Assembly: GCA_030532895.1 (NCBI GenBank)
Contig: JAUNKF010000008.1
Span: 1-64,000, forward strand
Length of the DNA: 64,000 nt
Direction of reading: 5' to 3'
Source: Lautropia sp.
GTDB lineage: Bacteria > Pseudomonadota > Gammaproteobacteria > Burkholderiales > Burkholderiaceae_E
Below are positions 35,986-45,596 of the stretch, piece after piece. The notes below the pieces were generated by a model. It did no database searches. It was not told the DNA's origin and saw nothing but the letters and a program-made list of their open reading frames with translations. The first letter of the stretch is position 1; every line of letters begins with the position of its first letter. The position numbers and the translations under genes were made by a program.

Positions 35986-36213
35986 ATGGCAAAAGTCTGC
36001 CAAGTTACGGGCAAGGGCCCGATGGTTGGGAACAACGTCTCCCACGCAAACAACAAGACCAAACGTCGCTTCCTGCCCAACTTGCAGCAACGCCGGTTGT
36101 GGGTTGAAAGCGAGCAGCGCTATGTGCGTCTGCGCCTGACGGCAGCTGGTCTGCGCAAGATCGACAAAGTGGGCATCGACGCCGTGCTGGCCGAGATGAA
36201 CGCCGGCAAGTAA
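35986..36213 (+). CDS. rpmB: 50S ribosomal protein L28
   Basis: A 75-aa basic ribosomal protein: [20 protein letters not shown] opens it, [19 protein letters not shown] and the [13 protein letters not shown] segment follow, all diagnostic for L28. Length is normal. First gene of the L28-L33 pair, 40 bp before rpmG. Behind a strong promoter with a long leader. Confidence 0.97.
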   Translation: MAKVCQVTGKGPMVGNNVSHANNKTKRRFLPNLQQRRLWVESEQRYVRLRLTAAGLRKIDKVGIDAVLAEMNAGK

Positions 36214-36253
36214 AGCCTGATCGGCCGACAGAAGACCCCCCAGGAGAAGCACC

Positions 36254-36409
36254 ATGCGTGACAAGATCAAACTGGAATCGACCGCCGGTACCGGTCATTT
36301 CTACACCACCACGAAGAACAAGCGTAACCAGCCGGAAAAGATGCTGATCAAGAAGTTCGATCCGGTTGCCCGCAAGCACGTCGAATACAAGGAAACCAAG
36401 ATCAAGTGA
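36254..36409 (+). CDS. rpmG: 50S ribosomal protein L33
   Basis: A 51-aa ribosomal protein: [20 protein letters not shown], then [22 protein letters not shown]. The zinc cysteines found in some L33 forms are absent, so this is the Cys-less type common in Gram-negatives. ATG at 36254 follows AGGAGAAGC. Second gene of the rpmBG operon; an intrinsic terminator follows at 36518. Confidence 0.96.
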   Translation: MRDKIKLESTAGTGHFYTTTKNKRNQPEKMLIKKFDPVARKHVEYKETKIK

Positions 36410-36517
36410 TCTGACGGTGGGAGGCGCTGGCCATCTGGTGTTGGCACAGCTCCTCGCCGACTTGATCCATCCTGCTTTGCGCAGATCATCGGCTGTCTGC
36501 TGATCTGCGCCCACCAT

Positions 36518-36566
36518 GACCCATGCATTCGCCTGATCGCAGGCCGGATTCATGGGTCTTCTTTTT
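36518..36566 (+). terminator. Intrinsic terminator after rpmG
   Basis: GACCCATG (36518-36525) pairs with CATGGGTC (36551-36558), followed by TTCTTTTT. Just before it another hairpin, GCGCAGATCA/TGATCTGCGC (about 36479-36510), lacks a T tract. Confidence 0.75.
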
Positions 36567-36608
36567 GGCTGCACCGGTGCTGACAGACTGATCAGCACAC
36601 GAGGCATG

Positions 36609-38045
36609 CTATTTCGGCAGACGCCACTCACTCATGAAAAAGGCGTCCCCGCCGGCCGAGTCGGGCAGCCAGTATTGGCTGCCGTGCTGCGCCATGCGCG
36701 CCAGTGCACCGCCCTGGCCGGCCAGCCACTGACCGAACCAGGCCATCTGCTGGCCGTTTTCCTGATCCAGCAGGCTGCACGTCGCATACACGAGCCGCCC
36801 GCCCGGACGCACGAGCCGCACGGCCGCTTGGAGGATCTGGCGTTGCAACGCCTGATAATGCCCGACATCCTCAGGCTTCAGCCGCCATTTCAGATCCGGA
36901 TGCCGGCGGAAAGTACCGCTGCCACTACACGGCGCATCCACCAGCACCAGATCAGCCCAGCGTTGATAGCGGGCAAGCCGCGGGTCGTCACAACCGTCGA
37001 GCCGCATGCTCGTGACGATCGAAATCCCGGCCCGAGTCAGTCGCGGCGCCAGCTTCGACAGCCGCGCCTCCTCCGTGTCGAAGGCCAGCACCTGCCCCTG
37101 ATTGCGCATCCGCGCGGCCAAAGCCAAGGTCTTGCCGCCAGCGCCGGCGCAGAAATCCACCACCCGCTCACCCCGACGGGCGGCGCATAACTCGGCAATC
37201 TGCTGGCTGCCCACATCCTGCCATTCAAACCAGCCGGCCTCGAAGAGCGGTGAACGGCTCAAGGCCGGTCGCCCCTTCAGGCGAAGCGCCGTATTGGATC
37301 CCGGCACCTCATCGGCCTCGACGCCCGCCTCGGCCAGCCGGGCTTTGAGCGTCTGCGCCTTGCCTTTCAGCAGGTTGGTACGAATCTCGATGGCAGCCGG
37401 CTGCACCAGCACCTCGGCCAACTGCCCCGCCGTCACCTGCCCATGCGTCTCGACCAGCCCAGCCCACAACCAGTCGGGCAAGCTGTCACGCAGCGCCGAT
37501 GGCTGGGCCGACAACCAGGCCCGATACTGATCCGCAGACAAGCTCACCCCGCTGTCCGAAGCTCCGCCCGCCGTATTGGCCGCCGACAGCTCGATCAACG
37601 CACGGGCCACATGCAACCGGGTATCCCCCTCCACCCCTCCAGCCACATCAAACGCCTGCCTCAACCAGCATTCATACGCACGACCGTGGCGCAACACATC
37701 ATAGATCCGATCCGAAAGCCACCGCCGCTCACGCGCCCCGAGCGAGGGATGACGGCGTAGCCAGACCGCGAGCCGCTGATCGGCCGGATTCAGCCCCGAC
37801 CAATCGGCCGGGGCCAACGGCAACCGCTCAGCCCCATCAGTCGCCATCGCGCGCGCGCCCACCGAAGCCGCCACCAACTCGAGCGGCACCTGCTCACCAT
37901 CACCGGCCACGCCCAACGGCGCCGCAAACACCTGCCCGGCCCTGGCCGCATCAGCCGGGAACAAATCCGCCAACGCCTCGGCCGCCAGCCCGATCAGCCG
38001 TTCACTGGGCACCCAGGCCCCCGCCACGGTTGCAGACGACATCAT
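36609..38045 (-). CDS. rsmB: RsmB-like 16S rRNA m5C methyltransferase
   Basis: A 478-aa RNA methyltransferase of the RsmB/Fmu/NOL1 family. C-terminal catalytic half: SAM site VVDFCAGAGGKTLALAARM, the PCSGSGTFRRHPDLKW motif with a catalytic Cys, and ATCSLLDQENGQQM with the nucleophile Cys. The N-terminal part is less conserved and Ala-rich, so the exact rRNA site (C967 in E. coli RsmB) is an inference. Start ATG at 38045 or 38042, both behind AAGGAG. Lies 13 bp after purN on the same strand, likely co-transcribed. Confidence 0.88.
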   Translation of the reverse strand: MMSSATVAGAWVPSERLIGLAAEALADLFPADAARAGQVFAAPLGVAGDGEQVPLELVAASVGARAMATDGAERLPLAPADWSGLNPADQRLAVWLRRHPSLGARERRWLSDRIYDVLRHGRAYECWLRQAFDVAGGVEGDTRLHVARALIELSAANTAGGASDSGVSLSADQYRAWLSAQPSALRDSLPDWLWAGLVETHGQVTAGQLAEVLVQPAAIEIRTNLLKGKAQTLKARLAEAGVEADEVPGSNTALRLKGRPALSRSPLFEAGWFEWQDVGSQQIAELCAARRGERVVDFCAGAGGKTLALAARMRNQGQVLAFDTEEARLSKLAPRLTRAGISIVTSMRLDGCDDPRLARYQRWADLVLVDAPCSGSGTFRRHPDLKWRLKPEDVGHYQALQRQILQAAVRLVRPGGRLVYATCSLLDQENGQQMAWFGQWLAGQGGALARMAQHGSQYWLPDSAGGDAFFMSEWRLPK

Positions 38046-38058
38046 GCTCTCCTTTCGT

Positions 38059-38739
38059 TCACGCCAACAACGGATGCAACAGCACCCGGCGCGCCGGCTG
38101 CGCCTCACCATCCAGCAACACCCGCTGCCCCTCGTCGAGCGTGATGCGACCACGGGCCAGCCAGTCGAGCGCCATCGGAAAGAGCTGATGCTCCATCATC
38201 AGCACGCGCTCGGCCAGCGCCTCTTCCGTATCGCCGGGCAGCACCGGCACCACGGCCTGTGCGATGATCGGGCCGACATCGACCTCGGGCGTGACCAGAT
38301 GCACGGTGGCACCATGCAGGATGGCCCCATCGGCCAGCGCGGCCCGATGGGTGTGCAAGCCCGGATGGGCTGGCAACAGCGAGGGATGGATGTTGACGAG
38401 CCGCGGCCCGAAGCGCGTGACGAAGCCTGCGGTCAACACCCGCATGAAACCGGCCAGCAACACGAGCGGCCTGTCGGCCGGCGGCACGAAGCCATCGATG
38501 GCATCGCCCAGCGCCTGATCGAAAGCGGCACGGTCGGCAAAGTCCCGATGGTTCACGACCTGCGTGGGAATGCCCCGCCCGGCTGCCCAGGCCAGTCCGG
38601 CCGCCTCGGGCCGGTTGCTGATGACACCGGCCACCTCGACCGGCAATCGATCGCGTTCGATGGCCTCCACCAACGCCATCATGTTCGAGCCGCGACCGGA
38701 AATCAGGATGACGACGCGCGCCACAGCAGATACAGACAT
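38059..38739 (-). CDS. purN: Phosphoribosylglycinamide formyltransferase PurN
   Basis: A 226-aa purine-synthesis enzyme transferring formyl from 10-formyl-THF to GAR. VVILISGRGSNMMALVEAI binds the phosphate of GAR, AGFMRVLTAGFVTRFGPRLVNIHPSLLPAHPG contains the catalytic Asn-His pair, and VTPEVDVGPII carries the catalytic Asp. ATG at 38739 is used; a GTG at 38754 would add five residues. Followed closely by rsmB; divergent to ribF. Confidence 0.95.
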   Translation of the reverse strand: MSVSAVARVVILISGRGSNMMALVEAIERDRLPVEVAGVISNRPEAAGLAWAAGRGIPTQVVNHRDFADRAAFDQALGDAIDGFVPPADRPLVLLAGFMRVLTAGFVTRFGPRLVNIHPSLLPAHPGLHTHRAALADGAILHGATVHLVTPEVDVGPIIAQAVVPVLPGDTEEALAERVLMMEHQLFPMALDWLARGRITLDEGQRVLLDGEAQPARRVLLHPLLA

Positions 38740-38782
38740 CAGAATCGACCCCACGGCAAAAGGCGGATGTTATCAGCCGGCA

Positions 38783-38811
38783 TTCTCTTATCCGGGGCGC
38801 TTCCTTATAAT
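38783..38811 (+). promoter_or_regulatory. Promoter of the ribF-ileS-lspA operon
   Basis: Perfect TATAAT at 38806-38811; the -35 region (TTCTCT near 38783) is poor. Transcription should start about 7 nt later, at or next to the GTG of ribF (38818). No room is left for an FMN riboswitch. Confidence 0.6.
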
Positions 38812-38817
38812 CGCCCG

Positions 38818-39783
38818 GTGAAAATATTCCGCTCCCCCTACCCGCCTTCCCGGCTTGCCCCCTGCGCGCTGACGATCGGCAATTTCGATGGCGTCCATCT
38901 TGGCCATCAGGCGCTGGTGCGCCAGCTCGTGGACGATGCGCGCGCCGCCGGCCTGCCGGCCACGGTGCTGAGCTTCGAGCCGCACCCGCGTGAGCATTTC
39001 TGTCGGCTGGCCGAATCGCGAGGGCAACCCGCCCCCGTCCAGCCCGTGCGCATCTCGACGCTGCGCGACCGGCTGGCGATGCTGCAGTCACTTGGCGTGG
39101 ATCAGCTGTGCCTGGCCCGCTTCAACCCGGCCTTTGCCCAGTGCAGCGCGGAAGACTTCGTGAGCCAGATCCTGGCCAATGGACTGAAGGCGCGCCATAT
39201 CCGGATCGGCACCGATTTCCGCTATGGCGCACGCCGTCAAGGCGATTTTGCCTCGCTGAAGGCAATGGGCAAACAGCATGGCATCGACGTTCATGCCATG
39301 CCCACCATCGAAGACAACGGCGTGCGAATTTCCAGCTCGCTCGTGCGCGAGGCACTGGCCCTGTCCGACTTCGGCTGGGCGGCCAGCATGCTGGGCCGGC
39401 CCTACCAACTGAGCGGACGGGTCTGCCACGGCCGAAAGCTGGGCAGCCGCATCGGCTTTCCCACGCTGAACCTGCGCTTTCCCCATGGGCGGCCGGCGCT
39501 GCAAGGCGTCTTCGTCGTGCAGGTGCACGGGCTGGCCGCACGACCGCTGCCAGGGGTGGCCAACTTCGGCACCCGTCCCGCCATCGAGCAAGGTGGCGCC
39601 TACCTGCTCGAAGTGCATCTGCTCGACTGGCAGGGCAATGCCTATGGCAAACTCGTGCAGGTCGAGTTCCTGCACAAGCTGCGTGACGAGCAGGATTTTC
39701 CGGACATAGACACATTGACCCGTCAGATTCACGCTGACGCCGAGGCCGCACGGGCCTATTTTCAACAAAGTACCCAACGCTGA
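38818..39783 (+). CDS. ribF: Bifunctional riboflavin kinase/FAD synthetase RibF
   Basis: A 321-aa enzyme that makes FMN and then FAD. The N-terminal nucleotidyltransferase has [18 protein letters not shown] and [10 protein letters not shown]; the C-terminal kinase has [19 protein letters not shown] and [10 protein letters not shown]. The start is GTG at 38818, giving the usual KIFR... N-terminus; it has no ribosome site and lies at the expected transcription start. The stop overlaps the ileS ATG by one base (TGATG). First gene of the conserved ribF-ileS-lspA run. Confidence 0.95.
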   Translation: MKIFRSPYPPSRLAPCALTIGNFDGVHLGHQALVRQLVDDARAAGLPATVLSFEPHPREHFCRLAESRGQPAPVQPVRISTLRDRLAMLQSLGVDQLCLARFNPAFAQCSAEDFVSQILANGLKARHIRIGTDFRYGARRQGDFASLKAMGKQHGIDVHAMPTIEDNGVRISSSLVREALALSDFGWAASMLGRPYQLSGRVCHGRKLGSRIGFPTLNLRFPHGRPALQGVFVVQVHGLAARPLPGVANFGTRPAIEQGGAYLLEVHLLDWQGNAYGKLVQVEFLHKLRDEQDFPDIDTLTRQIHADAEAARAYFQQSTQR

Positions 39784-42647
39784 TGGCCAAGTCGAACGAA
39801 TCCACCGGTAACGAAAACCCCGCCGGCTACCGCAAAACCCTGAATCTGCCCGATACCCCGTTCCCGATGCGCGGCAACCTGCCGAAGCAGGAACCGGGCT
39901 GGGTCAAGCGCTGGGAAGACGAAGGCACCTACCAGCGCATCCGTGCGGTGGCCAAGGGCCGGCCGATCTTCCTCCTGCACGATGGGCCGCCCTACGCCAA
40001 TGGGGTCATCCACATCGGCCACGCCGTCAACAAGGTGCTGAAGGACATCATCATCAAGTCGCGCAACCTCGCCGGCTTCGATGCCCGCTACGTGCCCGGC
40101 TGGGATTGCCACGGCATGCCAATCGAGCACCAGATCGAAAAGCAGTTCGGCAAGAATCTGCCCACCGCCGACGTGCAGGCCAAATGCCGCGCCTACGCCG
40201 GTGAACAGGTCAAGAAGCAGATGGTCGACTTCAAGCGGCTGGGCGTGCTGGGTGACTGGCAGCGGCCGTACCTGACGATGGCGCCCGCGAGCGAAGCCGA
40301 GGAAATCCGCGCGCTCGCCAGGATCATGCGCGCAGGTTTCGTCTTCCGTGGGCTAAAGCCCGTCAACTGGTGCTTCGATTGCGGCTCGGCACTGGCCGAA
40401 GCCGAAGTGGAATATGCCGACCGCAAGGATCCGGCCGTCGATGTGGGCTTTCCCTTCGACGACCGTGCGGCGCTGGCCACGGCCTTCGGCCTGCCCGAGC
40501 TGCCGGCCGGCGAAGGCTATGCCGTGATCTGGACGACCACCCCCTGGACCTTGCCCGCCAACCAGGCGCTGAACCTGCACCCCGAGGTGGAATACGCCCT
40601 GGTACAAACCGAGCGCGACGGCAAACCGATGCTGCTGATCCTCGCTGCCGAGCGCGTGGCCCCGCAGCTGGAACGCTATGGTCTCACAGGCACGGTGATT
40701 GCCAAGACCAAAGGGGAAGCCCTCGGCAACATCCGCTTCAAGCACCCCTTCTACGACCGGCTCTCGCCCGTGTATCTGGCCGATTACGTCACCACCGACA
40801 CCGGCACCGGTCTCGTGCATTCGGCCCCCGCCCACGGTGTGGAAGACTTTCAGACCTTCCGCGCCCACGGCCGGCACGATGACGAGATCATCAACCCCGT
40901 GATGGGCAATGGCGTCTACGCAAGCAGCCTGCCGCTCTTCGGCGGCCTGTCGATCTGGGACGCGAACCCGAAGATCATCGAGCACATGCGCGCCAACGGC
41001 ACGCTGCTGCATGCCGAAAAGCTCTCGCACAGCTACATGCACTGCTGGCGCCACAAGACGCCACTGATCCTGCGCGCCACCAACCAGTGGTTTGCCGGCA
41101 TGGATCTGGCCCCCAAGGAAGGCGCCACGCTGCGCGAGCGCGCGCTGGCCGGCATCGAGCAGACCGCCTTCTACCCGGCCTGGGGCAAGGCCCGCCTGCA
41201 CGCGATGATCGCCAACCGCCCCGACTGGACGCTGTCGCGCCAGCGCCAATGGGGCGTGCCGATGGCCTTCTTCCTGCACAAGGAAACGGGCGAGCTGCAC
41301 CCGGACACGCCCGCACTGCTGGAGAAAGTGGCCGATCTGGTCGAACAGCATGGCATCGAAATCTGGCAGACGATCGAACCGAAAGACCTGCTCGGCGATG
41401 AGGCCGACCAATATGAAAAGGGCAAGGACACGCTGGATGTCTGGTTCGATTCCGGCACCACGCACCAGACCGTGCTGCGCGGCTCGCATGCCGAGGATTC
41501 CGTTTTCCCGGCCGATCTTTATCTGGAAGGCTCCGACCAGCACCGCGGCTGGTTCCATTCATCGCTGCTGACCTCCTGCATGATGAATGGTGAGCCACCT
41601 TACAAGGCATTGCTCACGCACGGCATGGTCGTCGATGGCCAGGGCCGCAAGATGAGCAAGTCGCTCGGTAACGGTGTCGATCCACAGGACGTGGCCGACA
41701 AGCTCGGCGCCGAAATCCTGCGACTCTGGACGGCCAGCAGCGATTATTCGGGCGAAATCACGGTCTCGGACGAGATCCTGAAGCGCGTGGTCGAATCGTA
41801 CCGCCGCATCCGCAACACGCTGCGCTTCCTGCTGGCCAACGTCTCGGATTTCGACATCGACAAGGATGCCGTCCCGGTGGATCAACTCTTCGACATCGAC
41901 CGCTATGCACTGTCGATGACGCAGCGCTTCCAGGCGCGGATGGTGGCGCATTATCTGAAGTACGAGTTCCACCCGGTGGTGTCGGGCTTGCAGAATTTCT
42001 GCTCCGAAGACCTCGGCGCCTTCTACCTCGACATCCTGAAAGACCGGCTCTACACGACCAAACTCGATGGCCTGCCCCGCCGCAGCGCACAGACTGCGCT
42101 CTGGCACATCACCGATGCGCTCCTGAAGCTGATGGCGCCCATCCTCTCGTTCACGGCCGATGAAGCCTGGCGCGTGTTCGCCCCGGCCAAATGCCAAGAA
42201 CCGGGCAGCACGATCCAGAGCGAAGTCTTCCATGTTTTCCCGGCGCTGCCCGATCAGGCCGCGCTGGACGCCCGCTGGGCGCTGATCCGCGACGTCCGTG
42301 CCCAGGTGTTGCGAGACCTCGAAGCCTTGCGCGAGCGGGGCGAGATCGGCTCCTCCTTGCAAGCCGAAGTCGATCTGACGGCGACCGGCCCCATCCACGC
42401 GGCACTGGCCACCCTCGGTGACGACCTGCGTTTCGTACTGATCACCTCGGGCGCGCGTCTGCACGCCGCGCCTGCCGGCAGTGATGAGCAAACGGTCGAC
42501 ATCCAGGCCACCGCCAGCACGCACCAGAAATGCGAGCGCTGCTGGCACTGGCGCGCCGATGTCGGCCAGCACGCCGAACATCCGGGGCTGTGCGGCCGTT
42601 GCGAATCCAACCTGTTCGGCGAGGGTGAACCCCGCCACCACGCCTGA
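39783..42647 (+). CDS. ileS: Isoleucyl-tRNA synthetase
   Basis: A 954-aa class I aminoacyl-tRNA synthetase. HIGH occurs in [14 protein letters not shown] and KMSKS in [12 protein letters not shown]; the editing domain (CP1) contains [14 protein letters not shown] and [14 protein letters not shown]. The C-terminal zinc finger [14 protein letters not shown]...CGRC marks the bacterial IleS type 1, the mupirocin-sensitive class. Length is typical. Coupled to ribF by a one-base overlap and followed 5 bp later by lspA. Confidence 0.98.
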   Translation: MAKSNESTGNENPAGYRKTLNLPDTPFPMRGNLPKQEPGWVKRWEDEGTYQRIRAVAKGRPIFLLHDGPPYANGVIHIGHAVNKVLKDIIIKSRNLAGFDARYVPGWDCHGMPIEHQIEKQFGKNLPTADVQAKCRAYAGEQVKKQMVDFKRLGVLGDWQRPYLTMAPASEAEEIRALARIMRAGFVFRGLKPVNWCFDCGSALAEAEVEYADRKDPAVDVGFPFDDRAALATAFGLPELPAGEGYAVIWTTTPWTLPANQALNLHPEVEYALVQTERDGKPMLLILAAERVAPQLERYGLTGTVIAKTKGEALGNIRFKHPFYDRLSPVYLADYVTTDTGTGLVHSAPAHGVEDFQTFRAHGRHDDEIINPVMGNGVYASSLPLFGGLSIWDANPKIIEHMRANGTLLHAEKLSHSYMHCWRHKTPLILRATNQWFAGMDLAPKEGATLRERALAGIEQTAFYPAWGKARLHAMIANRPDWTLSRQRQWGVPMAFFLHKETGELHPDTPALLEKVADLVEQHGIEIWQTIEPKDLLGDEADQYEKGKDTLDVWFDSGTTHQTVLRGSHAEDSVFPADLYLEGSDQHRGWFHSSLLTSCMMNGEPPYKALLTHGMVVDGQGRKMSKSLGNGVDPQDVADKLGAEILRLWTASSDYSGEITVSDEILKRVVESYRRIRNTLRFLLANVSDFDIDKDAVPVDQLFDIDRYALSMTQRFQARMVAHYLKYEFHPVVSGLQNFCSEDLGAFYLDILKDRLYTTKLDGLPRRSAQTALWHITDALLKLMAPILSFTADEAWRVFAPAKCQEPGSTIQSEVFHVFPALPDQAALDARWALIRDVRAQVLRDLEALRERGEIGSSLQAEVDLTATGPIHAALATLGDDLRFVLITSGARLHAAPAGSDEQTVDIQATASTHQKCERCWHWRADVGQHAEHPGLCGRCESNLFGEGEPRHHA

Positions 42648-42652
42648 AGACG

Positions 42653-43312
42653 ATGACAGCTGTAGCCCCCGGTCAACGCCCCGCCAGCCCCACGGTCGAA
42701 GCGGCTGCCAACGGCACGCCCGCCACGCAACCCGTGCAGCCCTCTGCCGTGTCTGCAAACGGGCGCGGGCCGGCCCCCGAAGTACCCGGCATCGGGCATC
42801 CGATACCGCCTGCCAGCGGGCCACGTGCGTCCATCCGCCCCTATCTGATGCTGGCGCTTGTCGTCATCGTGCTCGACCAGGTCAGCAAATATCTGGTCAT
42901 CGATCATTTCGAGTACGCCGAACGGCTGCCCATCATCCCCGGCTTTTTCGACCTGACGCTGCTCTACAACCCCGGCGCGGCCTTCAGCTTTCTGGCCGGC
43001 CATGACGGCTGGCAACGCTGGTTCTTCGCGCTGATTGCCATCGTTGCCTCCGGCTTTTTCCTCTACCTGCTGCACACGAGCCGGGGGCGCAAGGTGTTCA
43101 GCCTCTCGCTCGGGCTGATCCTGGGCGGCGCCATCGGCAACCTGATCGACCGGCTGCTACTCGGCCACGTCACCGATTTTCTGCTCTTCTACCAGACGGG
43201 CAGCTGGCATTTTCCGGCTTTCAACCTGGCCGATGCCGCCATCACGCTGGGCGCCATCCTGATGATCGGCGAAGAACTGCTGCCACTGCTGCGGCGCCGG
43301 AAAACAGCCTGA
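42653..43312 (+). CDS. lspA: Lipoprotein signal peptidase LspA
   Basis: A 219-aa inner-membrane aspartyl protease that cuts the signal peptide from diacylglyceryl prolipoproteins. Four helices are visible; YNPGAAFSFL, GGAIGNLIDRLLLGHVTDFL and FPAFNLADAAITLGA contain the two catalytic Asp residues. About 55 residues rich in Ala, Pro and Gly precede the first helix, well beyond the usual short N-terminus (E. coli LspA is 164 aa); an alternative internal start is not evident. ATG at 42653 lies just after ileS. Works downstream of Lgt (15418-16218). Confidence 0.94.
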   Translation: MTAVAPGQRPASPTVEAAANGTPATQPVQPSAVSANGRGPAPEVPGIGHPIPPASGPRASIRPYLMLALVVIVLDQVSKYLVIDHFEYAERLPIIPGFFDLTLLYNPGAAFSFLAGHDGWQRWFFALIAIVASGFFLYLLHTSRGRKVFSLSLGLILGGAIGNLIDRLLLGHVTDFLLFYQTGSWHFPAFNLADAAITLGAILMIGEELLPLLRRRKTA

Positions 43313-43322
43313 CTTCTCTGCA

Positions 43323-43362
43323 AGTCATGCACGTATGTCGTCCCTGCCAAAACCCCGCTGGG
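43323..43362 (+). repeat. Dispersed intergenic repeat, copy between lspA and coaBC
   Basis: AGTCATGCACGTATGTCGTC then CCTGCCAAAACCCCGCTGGG. It keeps GTCATGCA, a TCGTC-CC block and the AAAA-CCCCGCTGGG tail also seen at 19759 and 25220. Confidence 0.6.
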
Positions 43363-43492
43363 TCTGCCTCACACGCTGGCGCGTCGCCTGCCAGCCAAAG
43401 GATCCAACAAGGGTCAGCAGCATCGCCCTGGCCAACCACAGTTTGAGCCTGACCGCCAGCCCCCTGAACAGGGGCCGTGGCACACAACGCGG

Positions 43493-44932
43493 ATGCAAAG
43501 CATGAGTGAATCCAGTCTCCCCTCGTCTCGCGCACCAGGGCAAAGCAGCCCCGACATCACACTGCCAGCCGCACCACTCACAGGCCGCAAGATCGCACTC
43601 GGCGTCACGGGCGGCATCGCCGCTTACAAGGCAGCCCAGCTCGTGCGCGATCTTCAGCGCGCGGGTGCCGACGTACAGGTCGTGATGACCCGCGCGGCCA
43701 CCACCTTCGTCGGCCCTGCCACCTTTCAGGCGCTCTCCGGCAAAGCCGTCTACACCGACACCTTCGACGAGCGGCTGGGCGATGGCATGGCCCATATCGA
43801 CCTGGGCCGCCAAGTGGATGCGATCCTCGTGGCCCCCGCCACGGCCGACTTTCTGGCCAAGCTCACGCATGGCCACTGCGACGACCTGCTCACCACCCTC
43901 TGTGCTGCCCGTGATGTGCCACTGCTGCTCGCCCCGGCCATGAACCGGCAGATGTGGCAAAACCCCGCCAACCAGCGCAACATCGCACAACTCCAGGCCG
44001 ATGGCATCGAGATCCTCGGCCCCGGCGCCGGCGAGCAAGCCTGCGGTGAAGTGGGCGATGGCCGCATGCTGGAACCACTCGATCTGGTCGAAGCCCTCAC
44101 CGCCTTCTTCTCCCCCAAAGTCTTGCAGGGCAAGCGGGTGCTGCTCACGGCCGGCCCCACCTATGAAGCCATCGACCCGGTGCGCGGCATCACCAACCTC
44201 TCCTCCGGCAAGATGGGCTACGCACTCGCCCGCGCCTGCGCCCACGCCGGCGCCGAGGTCACGCTCGTGAGCGGCCCCACCGCACAGACACCGCCCCCCG
44301 GCGTGCGCCTCATCCCCGTGAACAGCGCGCTTCAGATGCTGGCCGCCGTCGAATCGGTGCTGGACGAACACCGTGCGCAGGATGCGCGGGATATGCCAGA
44401 TGCACCAGATATGCTGGGCAGTATCGAACAACGGCCAACGGGCAGCGCAAGCCCCGCATCTCCCGTCCTCCCTCCGGCCCAGGCACAGCGCCAGACGGCC
44501 TCCTCCATCGACTGCTTCATCGCCGTGGCCGCCGTGGCCGACTGGCGCCCGGCCACTGCCGCCGACCAGAAGCTGAAGAAGCATGCCTCGGCAGACAGTC
44601 TTGCCGCCGACATTCCGGCCATCCCGATGGTCGAGAACCCCGACATCCTCGCCACGGTCGCCCGTCGTCTGGATGCCCCCTTCTGCGTCGGCTTCGCGGC
44701 CGAGTCACACGACCTTATCCGCCACGCCACCGAGAAGCGCCAGCGCAAGGGCATCCCGCTCTTGGTGGCCAACCAGGCCCCCGCCGCCTTTCACGGCGAT
44801 GAAAACGAGCTGCTGCTCGTGGATGAAAAAGGCGCGCGCTTCCTGCCCCGCGGCAGCAAGACGGCACTTGCCCAACAGCTCGTGCAGGAGATCGCCCAGC
44901 GCTTGGCGGCCAATGCCACGCCAACGCGATAG
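43493..44932 (+). CDS. coaBC: Phosphopantothenoylcysteine synthetase/decarboxylase CoaBC
   Basis: A 479-aa bifunctional enzyme of coenzyme A synthesis. The N-terminal flavin decarboxylase (CoaC) shows [19 protein letters not shown], the His of [24 protein letters not shown] and GEVGDGRM. The C-terminal CTP-dependent ligase (CoaB) shows [38 protein letters not shown] and KLKK. An Ala/Pro/Ser-rich insert of about 45 residues (about 300-345) breaks the ligase domain, making the protein some 70 residues longer than E. coli Dfp. ATG at 43493 or 43502. Confidence 0.95.
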   Translation: MQSMSESSLPSSRAPGQSSPDITLPAAPLTGRKIALGVTGGIAAYKAAQLVRDLQRAGADVQVVMTRAATTFVGPATFQALSGKAVYTDTFDERLGDGMAHIDLGRQVDAILVAPATADFLAKLTHGHCDDLLTTLCAARDVPLLLAPAMNRQMWQNPANQRNIAQLQADGIEILGPGAGEQACGEVGDGRMLEPLDLVEALTAFFSPKVLQGKRVLLTAGPTYEAIDPVRGITNLSSGKMGYALARACAHAGAEVTLVSGPTAQTPPPGVRLIPVNSALQMLAAVESVLDEHRAQDARDMPDAPDMLGSIEQRPTGSASPASPVLPPAQAQRQTASSIDCFIAVAAVADWRPATAADQKLKKHASADSLAADIPAIPMVENPDILATVARRLDAPFCVGFAAESHDLIRHATEKRQRKGIPLLVANQAPAAFHGDENELLLVDEKGARFLPRGSKTALAQQLVQEIAQRLAANATPTR

Positions 44933-44936
44933 CCGA

Positions 44937-44957
44937 GGCTCGTGGCTCGTGGCTCGT
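44937..44957. repeat. 7-bp tandem repeat, three units
   Basis: GGCTCGT repeated three times exactly, just after the coaBC stop, in the 199-bp gap before dut. The rest of the gap shows a weak dispersed-repeat relic (GCGTCTCATGCCCGG, GAATGAATCGG). Confidence 0.7.
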
Positions 44958-45131
44958 AGAGCGTCTCATGCCCGGAATGAATCGGCAAACACAAATCACG
45001 CCGCCCGCCTTAATGCCTTAGCGCCCGCTCCTCATCAACCCTGTTCTTCCTCCATCCGGTGCCCTGCCCGGCATCGGATGACAGTCCCAACAACACGCCG
45101 CCCCGCCGCGGCACACACGAAAACCCCCAAC

Positions 45132-45596
45132 ATGCGCCGACGCATCGAAGCCAAAATCCTCAGTCCCCTCCTCAAGAGCGGCCAGATCGAGCCGCCCACC
45201 TACGCCACCGACGGCTCGGCCGCGATGGATCTCCGCGCCTGCCTCGATGCGCCCGTCACGCTGGCGCCCGGCGCCCGTACCCTCGTCAAGACCGGCATCG
45301 CGATCAACATGATGGATCCCGGTCTCGTCGCCATCATCGCCTCGCGCTCGGGGCTGTCGCTCAAGCACGGCATCCGCGTGGCCCAGGGCATTGGCGTGAT
45401 CGACGCCGACTACCACGGTGAGATCGGCGTGATCCTCGCCAATGACAGTGACACGGCTTTCGAGATCAAGCCGGGTGAACGCATCGCCCAACTGATGTTC
45501 CAGCCCGTCGTGCAGGTGGGCCTGCAGTTCGTCGACGACTTCGGCACCGAAACGGCCCGCGGCACCGGCGGCTTTGGCAGCACCGGCATGCAGTGA
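45132..45596 (+). CDS. dut: dUTP diphosphatase
   Basis: A 154-aa homotrimeric enzyme that hydrolyses dUTP to dUMP. The five dUTPase motifs are present: [38 protein letters not shown] with the catalytic Asp, [10 protein letters not shown], and the C-terminal glycine-rich [10 protein letters not shown]. Length is normal. ATG at 45132. Its stop overlaps the trmA start as GTGA. Confidence 0.97.
   Translation: MRRRIEAKILSPLLKSGQIEPPTYATDGSAAMDLRACLDAPVTLAPGARTLVKTGIAINMMDPGLVAIIASRSGLSLKHGIRVAQGIGVIDADYHGEIGVILANDSDTAFEIKPGERIAQLMFQPVVQVGLQFVDDFGTETARGTGGFGSTGMQ

Noticed and set aside
38740..38817. FMN riboswitch before ribF
   Set aside because: The purN-ribF gap is only 78 bp, the promoter lies within it, and none of the conserved FMN-element segments is visible.
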